From: Acidobacteriota bacterium
GTDB lineage: Bacteria > Acidobacteriota > Terriglobia > Bryobacterales > Bryobacteraceae
Assembly (NCBI GenBank): GCA_947470805.1
Contig: CANIVU010000016.1
Location: 1-64,000, forward strand
Direction: 5' to 3'
Length of the DNA stretch: 64,000 nucleotides
This document shows, in pieces, positions 61,310 to 64,000 of this stretch; position 1 is the first letter of the stretch; every line of letters begins with the position of its first letter. The notes below the pieces were generated by a model, which worked only from the letters and a program-made list of their open reading frames with translations, had not been told where the DNA came from and ran no database searches. The translations under genes and the position numbers were made by a program.

Positions 61310-62533
61310 ATGGTAGAGAATCGCGCCACTGGTATCCTGGAGGCAGTGGAAGCTCTAGATTTCGCCGCCGCCCGGCAGTGTGTCCTGGATACCGTGGGCG
61401 CCCAAACTCCGGCTGTTGAAACGGTGCCGCTCGCCGAAGCCGCGGGGCGCGTGCTGGCATGCGATGTGCTTTCCGATCGATCCTATCCGCCGGTGGACCG
61501 ATCCATTCGTGATGGCTTCGCCGTGCGGGCGGCCGATATGCCGGGAACGGTGAAGATCATCGGCGAGGTCCGCGCCGGGGAGATGTTTGGCGGGACGGTT
61601 CGCGAAGGGCAATGCATCCGGATCATGACGGGCGCACCGTTGCCCGACGGTGCCGACGCCGTGGTGATGGTGGAGTATGGCACCGTGGACGGCACGGCGA
61701 TGACCACGGCGAAGACGCCGAAACCGGGCGAGTTCATCAACCGGGCCGGCTGCGAAACCGCGCAGGGAGATGTGGTGCTGCGGCGCGGTGTGCGGTTGAA
61801 GTTCCCTCAGATTGCGATGCTGGCGACGGTGGGCGCGGCAACAGTGGAAGTGTACCGTCGACCGCGGGTGGCCATTCTGGCGACTGGCGACGAAATCGTG
61901 CCGGTGGAAGCAACGCCCCGCACGTTCGAAGTACGGAATTCAAATTCGTGGGCCTTGGCGGCCCAGGTAACCGCGGCTGGGGGTGTTGCCACCGTGCTAC
62001 CGGTCGCACCCGACAACCTGGAAGCCACCGTCCGGCTGGTGGAAGAAGGGTTGCAGGCCGACCTATTGCTGCTCTCTGGCGGCGTTTCAGCCGGCGAATA
62101 TGACTTTGTGGAAGCCGCACTGGCCCGTTGCGGCGCCGAGTTCTTCTTCACACGTGTGAAGATACGGCCCGGCGCGCCGCTGGTATTTGGCCGGGCGCGG
62201 GAGCGGTTTTTCTTTGGATTGCCGGGCAATCCTCTGTCCACTGCGGTGACGTTCGAGGTGTTCGCACGCGCGGCCCTGGAATTGCTGAGTGGAATTGCGG
62301 AGCCCGCACTGCAAATCGTGGAAGCGCACTTGACCCAGGAGCTACGAGAAAAAGGCGGATTGACCCGCTTTCTGCCCGCCATTCTCGACAACGGCATGGC
62401 CGAAGTGACGCCGATTCACTGGAAGGGGTCCTCGGACGTGCCATCGCTGGCGCGGTCGAACGCTTTCATCATCGCCGCGCCGGATCGTGAACATTACCAG
62501 GAGGGAGACGCGGTTCCCGTGCTCTTACAATGA
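61310..62533 (+). CDS. moeA: Molybdopterin molybdenumtransferase MoeA
   Basis: 407 residues from ATG 61310. The start is uncertain: no ribosome site precedes it, and a downstream GTG in LEAVEALDF is possible. MoeA landmarks are [65 protein letters not shown], and [17 protein letters not shown]. It inserts molybdate into adenylated molybdopterin. Overlaps moaC by ATGA. Confidence 0.95.
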   Translation: MVENRATGILEAVEALDFAAARQCVLDTVGAQTPAVETVPLAEAAGRVLACDVLSDRSYPPVDRSIRDGFAVRAADMPGTVKIIGEVRAGEMFGGTVREGQCIRIMTGAPLPDGADAVVMVEYGTVDGTAMTTAKTPKPGEFINRAGCETAQGDVVLRRGVRLKFPQIAMLATVGAATVEVYRRPRVAILATGDEIVPVEATPRTFEVRNSNSWALAAQVTAAGGVATVLPVAPDNLEATVRLVEEGLQADLLLLSGGVSAGEYDFVEAALARCGAEFFFTRVKIRPGAPLVFGRARERFFFGLPGNPLSTAVTFEVFARAALELLSGIAEPALQIVEAHLTQELREKGGLTRFLPAILDNGMAEVTPIHWKGSSDVPSLARSNAFIIAAPDREHYQEGDAVPVLLQ

Positions 62534-63024
62534 AAGGCAAACTCAGCCACTACGACGAAAAAGGCGAAGCGCGGATGGTGGATGTATCCGCCAAATCGTC
62601 AAATCTTCGCACCGCCACGGCCCACGCGTTTGTAAAGATCCGGCCGGAGGTGCTGGCAAAGCTGCCGGAGAATCCGAAGGGCGATCCGCTGGCCGTTGCA
62701 CGCATCGCCGGGATTATGGCCGCCAAGCGCACGGCTGAGTGGATCCCGATGTGCCACCCGCTCCCGTTGAGCCACGTGGGCGTGGATTTACAGTTGGAAA
62801 AAGGCGGAGTGCGGATTACGACGACGGCGTCCACGGTTGGCCCGACGGGTGTGGAAATGGAGGCGCTAACGGCCGCGAGCGCCGCGGCGTTGACGGTGTA
62901 CGATATGACAAAAGCGCTCGATAAAGGCATTGAAATTCAGGACGTCTACCTGCTGGCAAAGACCGGCGGGAAGAGCGGTGACTTTCACCGCAAAGAGTCT
63001 CCGAAACCCCGGTCCGGCCGCTAA
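62530..63024 (+). CDS. moaC: Cyclic pyranopterin monophosphate synthase MoaC
   Basis: 164 residues. Typical MoaC sequence throughout: [71 protein letters not shown], and [15 protein letters not shown]. It converts the MoaA product into cyclic pyranopterin monophosphate, an early step of molybdenum cofactor synthesis. Pairing with moeA gives a small cofactor operon. Confidence 0.97.
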   Translation: MKGKLSHYDEKGEARMVDVSAKSSNLRTATAHAFVKIRPEVLAKLPENPKGDPLAVARIAGIMAAKRTAEWIPMCHPLPLSHVGVDLQLEKGGVRITTTASTVGPTGVEMEALTAASAAALTVYDMTKALDKGIEIQDVYLLAKTGGKSGDFHRKESPKPRSGR

Positions 63025-63037
63025 CATCCCATATACT

Positions 63038-64000
63038 ATGAGCCTCACTCGCCGATTGTTTACCTCCGCTGCACTCGCGCTACCTGCGTGGACGCAAAAA
63101 ACTCCGGCCGGCAAGGCGCCGGAGGAGTCCGTCGAGGATCTGCCGCGATTCGTGACGTTCACTCGTCAGGTGATCGCCCAAACCACGGTGACCGACCGCG
63201 ATGGCCGTTACGTGAACGGGCTCCAAGGACATGAGTTCCGGCTCATTGATCGAGGCAAGGTGCAGAAGATCACGGTGGAAAGCGCCGTGCAACCGCTGTC
63301 GCTGGTGGTGTGCGTGCAGGCGAACAACACCGTGGAAACGGTGCTGCCGAATGTGAAGAAGATCGGCCCGCTGCTTGAAGGGACCATCCTGGGCGAAAAG
63401 GGCCAGGCGGCGATTATCGCCTTCGACCACCGGGTTCGGGTAATGCAGGATTGGACCCGCGACGGCGACGCGATGACGAAGGCGCTGAACAAGATCAACG
63501 CCGGCTCGACGACGAGCGCCATGACCGACGCCGTTATCCAGGCGGCGCGCATGTTGAAGAATCGCCCGAAGGATCATCGGAAGGTGATTTTGTTGATCGC
63601 CGAAACGCGAGACAAGGGGAGCGAGGGGAAGACGCGCCAGGCTTTGCTGGACCTGCAGTTTGGCAACATCGTGCTGTTCTCCCTGAACATCAACCGGCTG
63701 GTAACGAGTTTGATGACCAAACAACCGCCTCCGCGGCCGCCGGCCATACCGGCCGGTGCCGGTCATACGGCGCCGGGTGGATTGATGACGCCGGAGGCGA
63801 TCAACGCCAATACGGGCCACTATAACGGTAACGTCGTGCCGCTGGTGGTGGAGGTGTTCCGCCAAGCCAAGAGCATCTTCGTCGATAACCAGTTGGAGGC
63901 GTTCACGAAGGCGACTGGCGGGCAGGAACGGTCGTTCCTCTCCTATCGGGACCTGGAACGCGTCGTGATGGACATCGGCGAGGAACTGCAAAGCCAGTAC
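63038..64000 (+). CDS. Acidobacterial VWFA-related protein, 5' part
   Basis: The gene starts at ATG 63038 and runs through the window edge (321 codons seen, no stop). A Tat-like leader (MSLTRRLFTSAALALPAWTQ) precedes the sequence VTVTDRDGRYVNGLQGHEFRLIDRGKVQKI-like opening of TIGR03436 proteins, here TTVTDRDGRYVNGLQGHEF. The VWA domain follows, but its first metal-site motif, usually DxSxS, reads VVCVQANNTVE. Two loops that normally complete the site are also altered (SAMTDAVIQAARML keeps T/D). It probably does not bind metal in the classic way. An insert rich in Pro and Gly (PPPRPPAIPAGAGHTAPGG) interrupts the domain. Confidence 0.8.
   Translation, partial: MSLTRRLFTSAALALPAWTQKTPAGKAPEESVEDLPRFVTFTRQVIAQTTVTDRDGRYVNGLQGHEFRLIDRGKVQKITVESAVQPLSLVVCVQANNTVETVLPNVKKIGPLLEGTILGEKGQAAIIAFDHRVRVMQDWTRDGDAMTKALNKINAGSTTSAMTDAVIQAARMLKNRPKDHRKVILLIAETRDKGSEGKTRQALLDLQFGNIVLFSLNINRLVTSLMTKQPPPRPPAIPAGAGHTAPGGLMTPEAINANTGHYNGNVVPLVVEVFRQAKSIFVDNQLEAFTKATGGQERSFLSYRDLERVVMDIGEELQSQY

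Overview
The window looks like chromosomal DNA of an acidobacterium of the Bryobacterales/Solibacterales group. Three proteins carry the C-terminal domain known as TIGR03437, which is typical of Solibacter relatives (genes ending at 30781 and 32640, and the gene at 51921-54791). The last gene, cut by the window edge, is an acidobacterial VWFA-related protein (TIGR03436 type). Many exported enzymes start with short RRRDxF or TRRxF twin-arginine leaders. Coding DNA is GC-rich and dense.

Layout. 0-9.3 kb: the end of a PhnZ-like phosphonate oxygenase, a secreted protein, a tRNA-Ser, a GT-C membrane protein and metabolic enzymes (M19 dipeptidase, Acg-type nitroreductase, M81 peptidase). 9.3-12.1 kb: a frameshifted small gene, a DUF4287/DUF5655 protein and a zinc-ribbon/WG-repeat membrane protein. 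12.3-18.2 kb: a five-gene type VI secretion effector cassette (accessory protein, Tle1-like lipase, DUF2931-like candidate immunity protein, VgrG, DUF4123 adaptor) with no other T6SS genes. Remnants of the surrounding genes flank it. 18.4-30.8 kb: a divergent TolB-type regulator, then a tightly packed run of an ECF sigma factor, two CsgG-like proteins, a helical secreted protein, a membrane protein, a zinc-ribbon/WG protein and a zinc-ribbon Ser/Thr kinase. The run ends in an NHL-repeat protein whose leader is broken by a 20-bp tandem duplication. 30.9-37.3 kb: two small exported proteins sharing an unrecognised four-cysteine C-terminal domain, an amidohydrolase pair (one apparently without metal ligands), a palindromic intergenic element and a beta-propeller protein. 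37.4-43.1 kb: the rod-shape operon mreB-mreC-mreD-mrdA-rodA. 43.1-51.9 kb: housekeeping genes (aminotransferase IV, ThiO-like oxidase, HipA-family kinase, MltD-like transglycosylase, EF-G-like GTPase, DUF547). 51.9-64 kb: an SBBP-repeat protein, a rhamnonate-dehydratase-like enzyme with a radical SAM partner, a catalytic/non-catalytic M16 peptidase pair, an amidase, moeA-moaC and the VWFA protein.

The best candidate for an undescribed system is the sigma/CsgG/zinc-ribbon/kinase operon at 19.3-27.7 kb. It has stop-start overlaps, three paralogous N-terminal zinc ribbons when the outlying WG gene at 10.7 kb is counted, and a C-terminal helical module shared by three otherwise different proteins. 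A TCAC-TT-GTGA palindrome occurs both in front of this operon and in front of the T6SS cassette, so one regulator may connect the two.
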